A DNA stretch of 64,000 nt from Arabidopsis thaliana (GCF_000001735.4 NC_003070.9:5766001-5830000), one strand, 5' to 3'; counted from the stretch's first letter, positions 23,148 to 34,624 are shown. Translations and numbers: made by a program. Notes: generated by a model not told the origin, from the letters alone.

Positions 23148-23986
23148 CTCCGCCGTCTCCAGGTGGTTGCTTCTTCTCAGCGATTAATCTGAGAAAGAAA
23201 GAGAGAGAGAGAGAGAGACGCAGCAGTGTGAAGGTGTAAACTGAGATTTGAAATAACGCTGAGAAGAAATTGGTGTATGTGTTAAAGTGACGGCTTGTGA
23301 CAAGACAGTCTGTAACTGTAATCGAGATCTGGTCCGTTGATCTATTGGGCGCGTGTGTGACTGTTGTTATATCAAAAGGTTTTTACTTTTTACAGGTTTT
23401 CGCTGTATTAGCAGGGTGAAGACTAAAAATTTGATCATTAAATCACCATAAGATCACTAGATTAGTTAGCTCTAATAAAGTGGGAAGTACAACAATATAA
23501 ACACAAACTTTTTCTTGAAATAGGACGTTTTAACTTTTAGTAATAATGTAATTTCATATCTCAAAAACTTAACTTCTCTTTGGTTATATTATTAATTGAC
23601 TCACGCCATGACATACATTATTTTTCTAGCTAAAATTTGTAATCAATGTAAATATTAAAGATAGTAAAAAAAAACTACGTGATTAATGTCCTGAGTTGAC
23701 TATTATTGTCTGCATCTTAGAGATGTCAAAGATGTCAACAAGCAAGCGAGACGATCTATGTTCCCTTTTCCCGGAAAATTGACGGTGCTTTCGTCTTATT
23801 CTTCCTCTCTCGCCGTTATCTCTTTGGGAATAAATAATACTTAAGTACTACAGGTAATTTCAGTATCGTTTGATTCTTTCTGGAGTTTATGAGTTGACTT
23901 TTTTAGCTAACAGATTCGTGATTCTTCAGTTTGTTATTTACATGATTCAGTCTCAAACTATATAGTTCAGAGTTTAAGGAAACGAC
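23148..23986. promoter_or_regulatory. Divergent promoter interval of RABA1b and the first F-box gene
   Basis: About 840 bases between two divergent start codons. The left edge carries the GA/CT microsatellite of the RABA1b leader. A possible 5'-leader intron precedes the F-box ATG, since the sequence around 23850-23985 is T-rich. No additional gene seen. Confidence 0.4.
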
Positions 23987-25534
23987 ATGGATGATGAAAC
24001 CTCTGTTAAAGAGAAGCAAAGGAACTCCGATAGGATAAGCAATTTACCTGATTCCTTGTTATGTCAGATTCTCTCAGATCTCTCCACAAAAGAATCGGTT
24101 TGCACAAGCGTTTTATCAAAACGATGGAGAAATCTCTGGTTACATGTTCCTGTATTGGATTTGGATTCCAATAACTTCCCAGATGATGATGTTTTTGTGA
24201 GTTTCGTAAATAGGTTTCTGGGTTCTGAAAATGAGCAACACTTGGAGAGATTCAAGTTGATCTATGAGGTTAATGAGCACGATGCTTCTCGTTTCAAGTC
24301 TTGGATCAATGCTGTGATTAAGCGTAGAGTTTGTCATTTTAATGTTCATAATGAGGTGGATGATGATGACGAGTTAGTTAAGATGCCTTTATCTCTCTAT
24401 TCATGTGAAAGATTGGTGAACTTACAGCTCTACCGCGTAGCCTTGGATCATCCGGAATCTGTTTCGCTGCCTTGTGTCAAGATTATGCATCTTGATATGG
24501 TCAAGTACGATGCTGATTCGACTCTGGAGATTCTAATATCAGGTTGTCCAGTTTTGGAAGAGTTAACCATAGTTCGTGATCCCAATGATTCTCTTGAAGT
24601 TGTGTGTGTGCGTTCCCAGTCTTTAAAAAGCTTCAAGATAGATTCTGAGCGCTACGAAAGTCAAAATCATGTTGTTACAATCGATGCTCCAAGACTTGAG
24701 TATATGAATCTTTGTGATCATCGATCTGACAGCTTCATAATACACAACATTGGCCCCTTTGCAAAGGTAGATATCGATGTTATCTTTAATGTCGAATATA
24801 ATGATCCATTGGAACCAGATGATTCTTCCAAGATAGCTATGCTAGGTAAATTCCTCACTGGGTTATCTACGGTCAGCGAAATGGTCATATCTTCTGATAC
24901 TCTACAGGTATATATATGCTCGATTCAATAACATTAAGCTTATACACTTCCTTTATGGCTTTATCACATTTTCTCAGTGAACCCATGTTTGTTTGTTTTT
25001 TTGGCTGCATAGGTTATTCATGATTACTGCAAAATGGAACAACTACCTCAATTCTCTAACTTGTCTCGCTTGCATGCTTACTTCGAAGATACTTGGTGGG
25101 AAATGTTGCCAACCTTCCTTGAGAGCTTCCCAAATCTACACTCACTCGTCATGGTGAGTTTTCATTTGCTTCTTCTACCCTCATGTAAATCACATTAAGA
25201 TTTTTGATAACAAAAACTCAAACTTCCCTCGGTTATATATTATCAGGAATTTGATTGCTTTCCAGACACAGAGCAGATTGATCTTTCATATGTGCCACAA
25301 TGTTTCCTATCATCTCTTGAGTTTGTTCATTTGAAGACTCCATACGTTGTTAACATGCAAAAGGAAGGGAGACCGCTCACAGGAACATCAAGTAAGAGGA
25401 AATTAGCAAAGTACTTTCTAGAGAATGGTGCAGCTCTCAAGAAACTGACAGTAAGTGCGAGTTTCTGTAACATCATCGACGAAATCAAAGCGATTCCAAG
25501 AAGCTCTACGAGTTGTCAAGTTGTCATGGATTAA
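23987..25534 (+). CDS. F-box/LRR/FBD protein (At1g16930)
   Basis: Three exons, 23987-24907, 25013-25153 and 25247-25534, all phase 0, giving 449 residues. An F-box lies at about 16-60 ([20 protein letters not shown], then SKRWRNLW). Leucine-rich repeats follow, with [15 protein letters not shown] and [14 protein letters not shown]-terminal FBD domain has [20 protein letters not shown] and [14 protein letters not shown]. These proteins recruit substrates to SCF E3 ubiquitin ligases; the target is unknown. The FBD subclass is large, fast-evolving and often tandemly duplicated, as here. Exons 2 and 3 reappear as a relic at 27891-28326. Confidence 0.85.
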
Positions 25535-25982
25535 TTGAGCCACCTTACGAGGCCGTCTCTCATAAATCCAGTTTTGTATCCAATCCGATGATCTACAGAT
25601 AAATCAAGGCTTGTTTTTTTTGTAACATGTTGGTGGATTAGTCTCTTCTTACAGAAGAGGTTTCTTTACCTACTATATATTAACACTCTCTGTTGGAGTT
25701 GTAAAACCAGATGGTATCTATGAATTTCCTTTTTTTTTTTTTTTTTTTTCTTTTCAATGTTGGATAAAATCATAAAAGTAAAGTTACATCTTTTTTGTTA
25801 CGTAAATCTCGGTCATTATAAGATTCGGATTTACCTAAAACTTAAATTAACCTTAAATAGCCGCATTCACGTATTGACGTGATCAAGACTCAGAAACCCT
25901 TTGCAGAGTCGAGTGATCGGATCGTCGTTCCTTGTTCAGTTCTCCTTCGTGATTATTGTTTGATATAACGCAGAAGTTATAG
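25535..25982. other. Spacer between F-box genes, duplicated downstream
   Basis: 3' flank of the first F-box gene, a long poly-T tract (about 25730-25751), then the promoter and leader of the second. The block from about 25850, with AAATAGCCGCATTCACGT, recurs near 28612 in front of another F-box start relic. Confidence 0.6.
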
Positions 25983-27491
25983 ATGACGTTTGAGGAGAAA
26001 CGTGTTGGTCATAATATAATTAACCAGTTACCAGATTCTTTGCTTTGTGAGATATTTTTCAATCTTCCCACGGAGGAGGTGGTCAAGACTAGCCTTATAT
26101 GTCGCAGATGGAGATATGTTTGGCAATCTTTGCCTGGGTTGGATTTGGTGATCAATGGCTCCAAAAATTATGATAAGTTCGATTTTCTCGAAAGGTTTAT
26201 GTTCTTACAAAGAGTTAAGCTAAGGTATGTTGGATATGGTCACAATTGTCGAAACATGACGTCGATGATGATGAACAATGTGATTAAACATAAAATTCAA
26301 CATTTAGATGTTGGTAGTAATAGAAGGTATGTATATGATAGAGTTGAGATACCTCCAACTATTTATACATCATGTGAGAGATTGGTATTCTTGAAGCTCC
26401 ATCGTGCAAACTTGCCTAAATCGCCGGATTCAGTTTCTCTGCCTTGTCTTAAGATCATGGATCTACAAAAAATCAACTTTGTTGACAGTTTGGATATGGA
26501 GAAGCTGGTCTCAGTCTGCCCAGCCCTAGAAACCCTAACTATGGACAAGATGTATGGAGCTAAAGTCTCATCTCAGTCTCTATTGAGCTTCTGTCTAACC
26601 AATAATGAAACTGGCTATCTGAAAACACAAGTTGTAATGCAAACCCCAAAGCTCAAGTATCTAAAGCTGAACCGTCAGTTTATTCAAAGAATCGTTATAA
26701 ATGATTTGAGTTCCATTGTCATGTTGAATCTTGATGATGTGGCTTATTTTGGTGAAACCTTGCTTAGTATTCTTAAACTCATCTCTTGTGTCAGAGATTT
26801 GACTATCTCCTTTGACATTCTTCAGGTAAACTATCTATCTTGATTCTCTCTAACTATCTATATAAGCGTTTTTTTCTTTTTCTTTTGAATGTGAAAAGTT
26901 GTAACATGCATTCTCCTTTTGTAGGATTATCGTCACTTCTCGAAATCGAAATCACTACCAAAATTTCATAAACTTTCTGTATTGAGCGTCAAGGACATGG
27001 CGGTCGGATCTTGGGAATCTTTACTAATCTTTCTCGAGAGCTGTCAGAATTTAAAATCTCTCGTCATGGTATGTATTTGTTCTGTTTAATCAACTAACTA
27101 ATTGAAACTCATATTCTGAAAATATTGGATATACTAAACTTGTCTTCTTTTGTTTCTCTACTTTAATTTGCAGGGGTTTCGAGATTATAACTGGGGAATA
27201 AATTTTTCAGATGTGCCCCAATGTGTTTTATCATCGCTTGAGTTTGTTGAGGTAAAAGCAAGAGAGGTGGCGGATATGAAGAAACTATGGAGTTATTTTA
27301 TGGAGAATTCAACAGTGCTCAAGAAATTTACTCTATGCTTAGATCATATAGAGGATCAACGTGATCATGTGATGCTCAGCAAGCTCTTTACATTTCCAAG
27401 ACGATCTAACAAATGTGAAGTTGTTGTTCGCTTGAGAACATTTGGAACATACAAGCCCATGTCTATGTTTTCTTGTGCTGATGGTTTCTGA
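25983..27491 (+). CDS. F-box/LRR/FBD protein, tandem paralogue (At1g16940)
   Basis: Three exons, 25983-26825, 26925-27068 and 27174-27491, all phase 0, giving 434 residues. It has an F-box at about 12-55 (INQLPDSLLCEIFFNLPTEE, then CRRWRYVW), the LRR motif SVSLPCLKIMDLQ, SVCPALETLTM, and an FBD domain (VPQCVLSSLEFVEVKA, then YFMENSTVLKKFTL). Exon count and intron phases are identical to the upstream neighbour, so the two arose by tandem duplication. The predicted role is SCF substrate adaptor with unknown target. The region between the F-box and the first LRRs is shorter and more diverged than in the neighbour. No frame break was found. Confidence 0.83.
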
Positions 27492-27828
27492 CCTTTCTGC
27501 TGAGAGAAAGACTAATTTTGGCTTTGAGCGGTTTTGAATTTTGAATGATTTGGTCTAAGGCTTTGGTATGTAATAATGTTGTCTCAAATTTGAGCATTTT
27601 TCCTCTTCGGACATAGTAGACGACAACAGACAATCTAGGGTTTCCATTTTTCTTTTGACGTCTACAATGTTTACTGTTTTCCTCTTCGGCAGAATCAGAA
27701 ACCCTAAATTGTTCCTTGGTAAATACTCTTTCGTGTTTATTTTTATTTTTTCAACTCCGGGTAATTAAATCATACGTCTTCAAAAGACGTGTGTCTTCGA
27801 TTTAGATTTTAAATTTCAGAATTCATAG

Positions 27829-28326
27829 ATGACGTCAGAGAAGAAATCTGTAAGTGATATAAAGATTTGATTAACCAACTATCAGATTTCAAACTTGGTG
27901 GGAAATGTTGCCAACCTTCCTTGAGAGCTTCCCGAATCTACACTCACTCGTGATGGTGAGTTTCATTTGCATCTGCCCTCATGTAAATCACACTGCGTGT
28001 CATTTTTAATAGCAAAAACTCACACTTCACTCGGTTATATATGTTCTCAGGAATTTGATTGTTTTCCAGACAAAAAGCAGATGGATCTTTCATCTGTGCA
28101 ACGATGTTTCATATCATCTCTTGACTTTGTTCACCTCAAGACACCGTTTGTTGTAAACAGGCAAAAGGAAGGGAGACATCAAGTAAGAGAAAATTAACAA
28201 AGTACTTTGTAGAAAATGGTGCAGCTCTCAAGAAACTGACAGTAAGTGCCTGTTTCTGTAACATCATCGACGAAATCAAAGCGATTCCAAGAAGCTCTAC
28301 GAGTAGTCAAGTTGTCATGGATTAAT
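27829..28326 (+). pseudogene. F-box/FBD relic: start codon region fused to exon 2-3 remnants
   Basis: At 27829 an ATG-containing F-box start (ATGACGTCAGAGAAGAAATC) is followed within about 40 bases by an in-frame stop. It then jumps directly to sequence matching exon 2 of the first F-box gene (from about 27891, ACTTGGTGGGAAATGTTGCC), its donor, intron, and exon 3 (28052-28326). The F-box and all of the LRR region are deleted. In exon 3 a short deletion breaks the frame (the GGAAGGGAGAC...AAGTAAGAG stretch). The end GTTGTCATGGATTAA is conserved. It is a non-functional chimera produced by unequal exchange. Confidence 0.8.
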
Positions 28327-28844
28327 TGAGCCAGCTTGTGAGGTCTATCGTCTCCGATAAATCCAGTTTTGTATCCGATGATGATCTACAGAGCAGGGTT
28401 TCTACTCTCTGTTGGTGTTATAAGAATTAAGAATGATAAAACATTAAAACCAGATGTGCTATTAGATAAAAATATCTTATTTTTATTGGGACGATGATAT
28501 GATATTCTTTTATTTATTTTTATTGGGACGATATATTTTTTGTTTTTACGTAAATCTTGGTTATTATAGAATTTGGATTTTCAAGTTAAATTAACCTTCT
28601 CAGTTGACCTTTAAATAGCCGCATTCACGTGAAATACGTGATCAAGACTCACAAACCCTAAGCAGAGTAGGGTGATCTGATCGTCGTTCCTTGCTCAGTA
28701 CTCTTTCGTGATTCTTTGTTTGACTCTGAATTTTTCATCTTTTTTTTTCAACTCTGGGTAAAATCAGACATACGTTTTCAACAGATCTGTGTTTATAATA
28801 TAGTACTCTTCGATTTTTTTTTTATCATACAATGCAGAAGTTAT

Positions 28845-28960
28845 AGATGATGACTGAGAAGAAATCTGTTGGTTATAATATAATCAAAGATATGATTAAC
28901 TAATTACGAGATTGTTTGCTCTATGATTTACTTTTCAATCTTCCCACGGAGGATGTACTG
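28845..28960 (+). pseudogene. 5' fragment of an F-box gene
   Basis: An ATG (about 28847) starts a stretch similar to the second F-box gene: GTTGGTTATAATATAATC, a stop-containing equivalent of NQLPDSLLCE, then TTTTCAATCTTCCCACGGAGGA. Similarity ends around 28955. An in-frame TAA and frame slips are present and there is no downstream gene body. Its promoter copy (28612-28740) matches that of the second F-box gene. Confidence 0.72.
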
Positions 28961-30082
28961 TAGTTATATATTTTTGACTTTTTTGTTTGTTTTAATTTCT
29001 GATAATAGTTGTAGTTATTGTTCTTATAGTGTAATTACATTTGTCATTTTTATTAATACGGACTCGTGTGGTATATGGTTCGTGTAGTTGTACCTCCTTA
29101 TAATGGAAGATAATAATGCTAAATCTATGATACATATATATTCAACCAAATTCTGATGTATCATTAATTTTGGGTTTATATTTTTACTAGAACTTCAATA
29201 ATAGAGAACTTTGACCAAAAAAAAAAAACTTCAATAATAGAGAACAAGAGGTATGAAAAGTAATATGTTTAAAGCATATAATTGTGTGCCACGGATAAAA
29301 TTTTGCTATAAACAGTAAAACACACAAAACTCCAAAACAACAGAAAGCAATGCTTTCAACAAAGCACTCATACAATAGTATTGAACCACACTGATAATGA
29401 GCCATAGAAATAAGTGGTCATCGATATTTATATTTTGCTAAATAAGTAGTCATCGAGATCACTTCATCAACTTTTATCGTCTCTTATGGAACATCTCAGT
29501 CAGCAACTTAGCAAGACATTGAACAATTTTTTTTTTTTTTTTACCACCTAACAAACAAAATATTTAACTGAATACAAACAACTAATTATTTTATATACCG
29601 TTTTATAGTGGTGATCAAAGTAAAGACAAAACAAAAACCAAAAAGAAGATATACATATATATTTTATATGACATTTATGTTGTATAAAACTCAATTCTGC
29701 TATTTTGATATTATTGTTAAATTATCATATTCAGATAAGCAATGAAAAGCATGTAACGTGAAAGTGTTTTTGTCTGCTGCTTGGAATTATAACATACACT
29801 TTGTCAAAAAAGAAAGAAAAAAACACCTACATATATGCATTGATCCATCAATTACAAACATAAACACTTTATATATACGAACTCACCAATTTAGTTCATT
29901 TGTACCTAACCCAAATAAATTTCCATTGACCTCATCCATCTCCTGTTCTCTCTATATATATCCACTCTATCAAAGTATTCACTCACAGAAACACAACCAA
30001 ATCCCAAAAAATAAACTAAAAATTTCTTGCTTCATAACTAATTAATTAATATCTAAAATTATACAACAAAATCAATCAGGTA
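28961..30082. other. Intergenic; promoter and leader of the secreted peptide gene
   Basis: AT-rich with poly-T and poly-A runs. A TATATATA box at 29953-29960 lies about 125 bases before the next ATG and suggests a leader starting near 29985. A short direct repeat, ACTTCAATAATAGAGAAC, occurs at about 29192 and 29229. No gene seen. Confidence 0.5.
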
Positions 30083-30364
30083 ATGGCTCGTCCAAGGATC
30101 TCCATTTCGATGATTTGCTTACTCATTTTGATTGTTGGTTTTGTCTTGCAATCTTCTCAAGCTAGAAAAGTTCTAGTCCCTTACGGCACAAGCAAGGGTT
30201 TGTTTCTTAGTGCCCTACCCAAGGGCAATGTACCACCTTCGGGTCCAAGCGACAAGGGTCACACTTCTCCTCCGGATGATACCGACCAGCGTATGGTACC
30301 AGAAAACTCGCCGGAGATATACCGTCGACTAGAATCAGTCCCTAGCCCCGGCGTGGGTCATTAG
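30083..30364 (+). CDS. Secreted small signalling-peptide precursor, PIP/IDA-CEP-like (probably At1g16950)
   Basis: Single-exon open frame of 93 residues. Residues 1-27 form a signal peptide (hydrophobic core ICLLILIVGFVL, likely cleavage after SSQA). The mature part is small, lacks Cys and is rich in Pro, Gly and Ser. It carries PPSGPSDKGH at 51-60, resembling the SGPS core of PIP and the Pro-rich core of IDA-like peptides. It ends in VPSPGVGH, resembling the SPGVGH tail of CEP/PIP peptides. The architecture fits a post-translationally processed apoplastic peptide ligand for LRR receptor kinases. The precise family assignment and processing are inference. TATA box at 29953-29960 and polyadenylation-like AATAAA near 30538. 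Confidence 0.72.
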   Translation: MARPRISISMICLLILIVGFVLQSSQARKVLVPYGTSKGLFLSALPKGNVPPSGPSDKGHTSPPDDTDQRMVPENSPEIYRRLESVPSPGVGH

Positions 30365-31748
30365 GCACATTAATTGATTGTCGTCTTTTCACTTCATATA
30401 TGTTGACATGTTGTCGAATTCTATTCACAATGATATCATATACCGTTCGTAAGTCTTCTCAAGAATGTTTGTGTATGTGTGTCTTCATATATAATTGATA
30501 TAGATATGTTTGTGTGTGATCCGATCCGTTATTGAGTAATAAAAAACCACTATTCTACACTTTGATTTATCATTTATTCAATTATATATGTTGTCGAATA
30601 TTGCAGATCTCTATATGTAACGACATACAGCTTTTGTCCGTTTGAAAATATTATGTATTTAGAGAAAACTTAGTTTAAATGATATTCTTATGACTTATTT
30701 GTCAATTATCGCTTAGAAAAACCGAAGTTATCAAAACTATTTTTGTCATATCAATTTTTTTTCTTGCATTAAAGAGATTGAGTTCATGTGTACACTTTCT
30801 TTTATAATTAAAAAAATTATATTCTCAAAGTATCAGAAAATTTGATTAAATCCTCGTTTTATTTTCGATAGTGTGTATTTAGAAGAACTACATTCTTAAT
30901 TTGGTAAAAAAATTCATTTGTGGGTATAAATAATATAAGGCTATTAATAGTTGCCCAATTGTAGTTCACACGGTGTCCAAAGAATACTATAGACTCAAAG
31001 GGACAAATTACATCATACGATTTTTACACAAATATAAACATGAACGTACGATTGGTGCCCACCATAATCGATACAATGTAAAAAGGTTGCGTACGTAAAT
31101 CATATTCTTCATGAAGAAAGCTACATATAAAGCCTGTAACTTAGAAAGTAAACAATAATTCAAAAGCTTCGTTTTGACATCTTCGTAGAAAAAGTTGATG
31201 ATTTGACAATAATTATGTCTGTTTACGTAAGAGACGTCTTCCTCTCTCCAGTTGACATTTTTGTTTAGTGAAATTGAATAGATTCAGGGTTTCGACTAAA
31301 GAGAAGAAGAAGAAGAAGAAAAAAGAAAAGAGAAAATAGACATGCAATAATATAAGGAACACCATTATTGCTCATCTCAGGGATTATACTATTTAAGGAC
31401 TTACTTTTTGCCAAGAAGCTCTTTCCTCACTTTCCTTTTTTGTATTTTCTTAATAAGTTTAACTAACCAACTAGTAGTAAGATGGAGCCGCTTGTTATAC
31501 ACATTCAATGCATGTGTATATCTTTAAGTAGTGTTTTTTTGTTTGTCAAGTGATAATAATTACTAACTTCAAGTAGTTTTTTTTTGTTTTTGTTTATATA
31601 TAGTTAAATGTATACAATATAATATATATAGACTGTATTAGAATATATTCATAATGATCATTATCACGAATGGTGTTTGTGTTTGCCATTGGACGGCTGC
31701 GAGAGAAAAGACGAGTAAGAAGAAAAATTTAGGTCTAGGAGCTTTATT

Positions 31749-31940
31749 GCTCTGATTCCATGATTATAGAAGTGATGATTTTATTATAATACAGAGATGA
31801 GCTTATATACAAAGAGAGATATCTAGGGTATTACAATCAAAGTAAATGTGAATATATGACTATAGATAAATAGACTAATGATTGATATAATCAAAGATAT
31901 GAATATTATCTAATAGACTGTAGTGAAAATCCTAGACACA
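31749..31940 (-). mobile_element. Copia-type LTR with adjacent primer-binding site, relic
   Basis: On the minus strand a 180-base segment (31940 to 31761) begins TGTGTCTAGG and ends ATAATCA, the TG...CA ends of an LTR. It has an internal TATATAAGC (31803-31812) as an LTR promoter. Directly after it, TGGAATCAGAGC (31760-31749) is one mismatch from TGGTATCAGAGC, the primer-binding site complementary to initiator tRNA-Met used by plant Copia elements. No gag or pol sequence or second LTR was seen, so it is a truncated element. Confidence 0.6.
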
Positions 31941-32738
31941 AATATTTCTATTAAAATTTTACTTCTAATAATAATTAAAAAAAAAATTGGGATATTCCTA
32001 TGACTTTCCATATGTAACGTCATGTCACATAAAAGTGTTGAAAATGGAAATCCTTACTTTGAATTTAACTCAAGAAAATTTTAAAATCATATTGTCGAGT
32101 TATATAACCCAAAACTAGTAGGTTTAGATAAATATTACATGACACGCTAATGTTATATCAAAGCATGAATTCTGCTGTCAGATGAATGTGGTTACAATCT
32201 CAAAATCATGAAAACTGTTGAAAAAGTCATTTATAAAATGTTTTGCTTCCAAAACCCAAAGCTAAAGTTTAAATCGTTCAATGGGTCATTATCATACATT
32301 AGTCTACATAAATCTTGGTAAATTTGCACTATTATAGATTCGTTTGAAACTTGTGAACCACGTTAATTTCATTATCAGCAAATGAATTGTACCAATTTTT
32401 TATACCATTGGTGCGTCGTTGTTATAGAACAAAATCCATTATTTTCGCTTCATATTCTTTGACAATGATGTATCGAAGTTCACTTCACTTTACCTGGTAG
32501 AGTTGTTAAGTGTTAACTAAGACATTGGCCATCTTTATTTGACATTACCACAAAATAAAGTAAAACTAAAACTTATGATTTTGCACTCCGTATGAAACGG
32601 CACGGTTGATAGAAGCGGATAGTTACGGGCCTTACAGGCTTATAAGCCCAAAATTTTCAAGCTAAAAGCCCAAAAATACAAAACTGGCTTGTTGCAAGTA
32701 GTCGCTCTTGAAACAGCGTGAGTTTCCAATTAAAACAA

Positions 32739-33519
32739 TTAGATGAGTACCCGCACGTAGTGCGGGTGTATGTATTATTATTTACAAATTGTTTTATATA
32801 ATGTTTGTTCATATAAAGTAAAGTTGAATGCATCGGTTTTGAAACATAAATATGATTTGTAATTGTTTTTAAAAAGTCCAACTATATTAGTTCATTTGAA
32901 AAACGAATGTGCTTGAGTTCTTTTTTATTGTTGTTTTAAATTCTCAGTTTTTTTTTAATTTATATATCTTTGTTTTTGGTTATAAATGTAAATTGTGAGA
33001 CGGTGAAATTTTAGAAAATTTATTTCTTACACTATAAATATACCATGTCTTTATTAACCATGTCTCTGCATATTCAATCTAAGCTTATTCAACTTGATGT
33101 TCTTGAAAAGTTTAGTTAAGTTCTTGTTATAATCTTATATCTTACGTTTTAGTTATAAGGATGGCTCCTCAAACATCTTTCAAATTATTTGTTTTCTTAG
33201 CATAAATCTCGAAAAGCTTAGATATATTTAATCTGCATATTCATTTAGTTTCTTTCATAATAATCGTCTAATTTTTAGGCAAGTAATATATGTAGCATGT
33301 TTGGATTTTTAGCCACTTAAGTGGATCTCGAAATTAAAGAGGATATATTGAATTAAAAAATGTAGAAAAAGTGATGGTTCAAGTTCTGATTAATTATATT
33401 CTTTATGTTGAATTAATTACTAATTATGTATTACTTATTTTATGAAGTTTAGGTGGCAAGCTCTTATGTGCTGATGTGTCAAGTTGTTGGAGAGAGTTAG
33501 CCTCTTTTCGTATATATGA
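32739..33519 (-). mobile_element. Short non-autonomous Helitron
   Basis: Read on the minus strand, the element would start TCATATATACG (33519 downward) and end with the hairpin CCCGCAC-TAC-GTGCGGG (arms 32766-32760 and 32756-32750), followed 7 bases later by CTAA at 32742-32739. That is the Helitron 3' signature of a GC-rich hairpin just before CTRR. The flanks are A (32738) and T (33520), the AT target expected for Helitron insertion, and no target duplication is seen. There is no Rep/helicase coding. The 3' end is strong; the 5' end is inferred from the TC and flanking T. Confidence 0.58.
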
Positions 33520-33997
33520 TTTGTGGTATATAATGAAAAATAACTATTTCGGATTCATATATAAGAAGCTTTTCTAGCAAACACTCCACGATTTGGATTT
33601 GAGATATCGGCTGTTACATATGTTAGATATATTTAGTATGAATAAATCTATAAAAATAATTGTATCGTTACGTATGTTTTTATCTTTAACCATAAATAGT
33701 TAGATGATGAAATTCCAAACTACCACATCTTTGTGGCTCACGAGTATCTCACTTTGAACAGACCAAACATTATGGAGAGCAAAAAAGAAGAAAAAAAAGA
33801 GCAACCTTGTGATTCACGAGATAACGCAAACCTTTGTCTCTCACCATCATACAAAAAATATCTCTCTTTCTAGTTAATAGGTATTTACAAATCTTGTAAA
33901 CTTAATCTCTCTCTATCTCTCTATCTGCTCTGTTTACTCTGCTTTGTAAATTTTGTAATGTTCGTTTGTTGTTATCGTCTACTAAGGAAGACAAATA

Positions 33998-34624
33998 ATG
34001 GGTTGTTCTAGCTCGAGAACCATAGCAGAGGGTACTCTCTCTCTCATCAAATGAGAGTCAAGAAATGACCCACACACATCTGATCTAATGTTTTCTTCTT
34101 CATGATTATTCTTACTGCTGAGAGTATCTCTGTGGACTGTGATTTGATTGTGTGTTTGTAGGGAAAAAGGAGAAGATTCGAAGACCAAAAACATGGAAAC
34201 ATCCTCAACCGATATCAAGAGATGAGCTCACACAGATGCGAGAGGAGTTCTGGGACACAGCTCCTCACTATGGAGGCAAGAAAGGTGATCATCACATATA
34301 AATAATTATGTCAAGAGTCAAAAGTGTTTGTATTTCAATGTATATACATATGTAAACAGAGATATGGGATGCGTTACGAGCTGCAGCAGAAGAGGATGAT
34401 TTATCGCTTGCGCAAACGATACTTGAGAGTGCCGGTGTGATTGTTCAGAACACTGACCTCACCATTTGTTACGACGAGAAAGGTATTAGTCTTATTCTTC
34501 CACAAGGTTTGGTTTTGGTTGATTTTGTGCAAAGTAGTTGAGATGTTTAACTTTTGCAGGTTCCAAGTATGAATTGCCTAAATACGTTCTCAGGGATCCT
34601 TCAAATTTGATCCCAACCAAATAG
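33998..34624 (+). CDS. UBTD-like N-terminal domain protein (At1g16960)
   Basis: Four exons, 33998-34031, 34162-34284, 34360-34482 and 34560-34624, giving 114 residues with all phases matching. The start MGCSSSRTIAEG has Gly2, Cys3 and Ser6 typical of N-myristoylation and palmitoylation. The body has RPKTWKHPQPISRDELTQMR, EEFWDTAPHYGG, EIWDALRAAAE and an ILESAGVIV...LTICYDEKGSKYELPKYVL stretch, matching the conserved N-terminal domain of ubiquitin-domain-containing proteins UBTD1/2. The ubiquitin-like domain found at the C-terminus of animal UBTDs is absent, so the 'ubiquitin domain' name is misleading. I predict a small membrane-tethered adaptor; the function is not known to me. Confidence 0.82.

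Larger units (their letters stand above)
30365..33997. other. 3.6-kb gene-free AT-rich interval with transposon relics
   Basis: No open frame with recognisable protein composition. It contains a Copia-type LTR relic at 31749-31940 and a short Helitron at 32739-33519, annotated separately. A GAA repeat lies near 31305-31322. The remainder shows nothing I can name. Confidence 0.55.

Noticed and set aside
29758-30045. Open frame of 95 residues just before the peptide gene
   Set aside because: It spans the TATA box and leader of the peptide gene and has no recognisable protein features.
31500-31720. Second LTR or coding remnant for the Copia-like element
   Set aside because: No sequence resembling the 180-bp LTR, a polypurine tract with LTR, or pol motifs was found.
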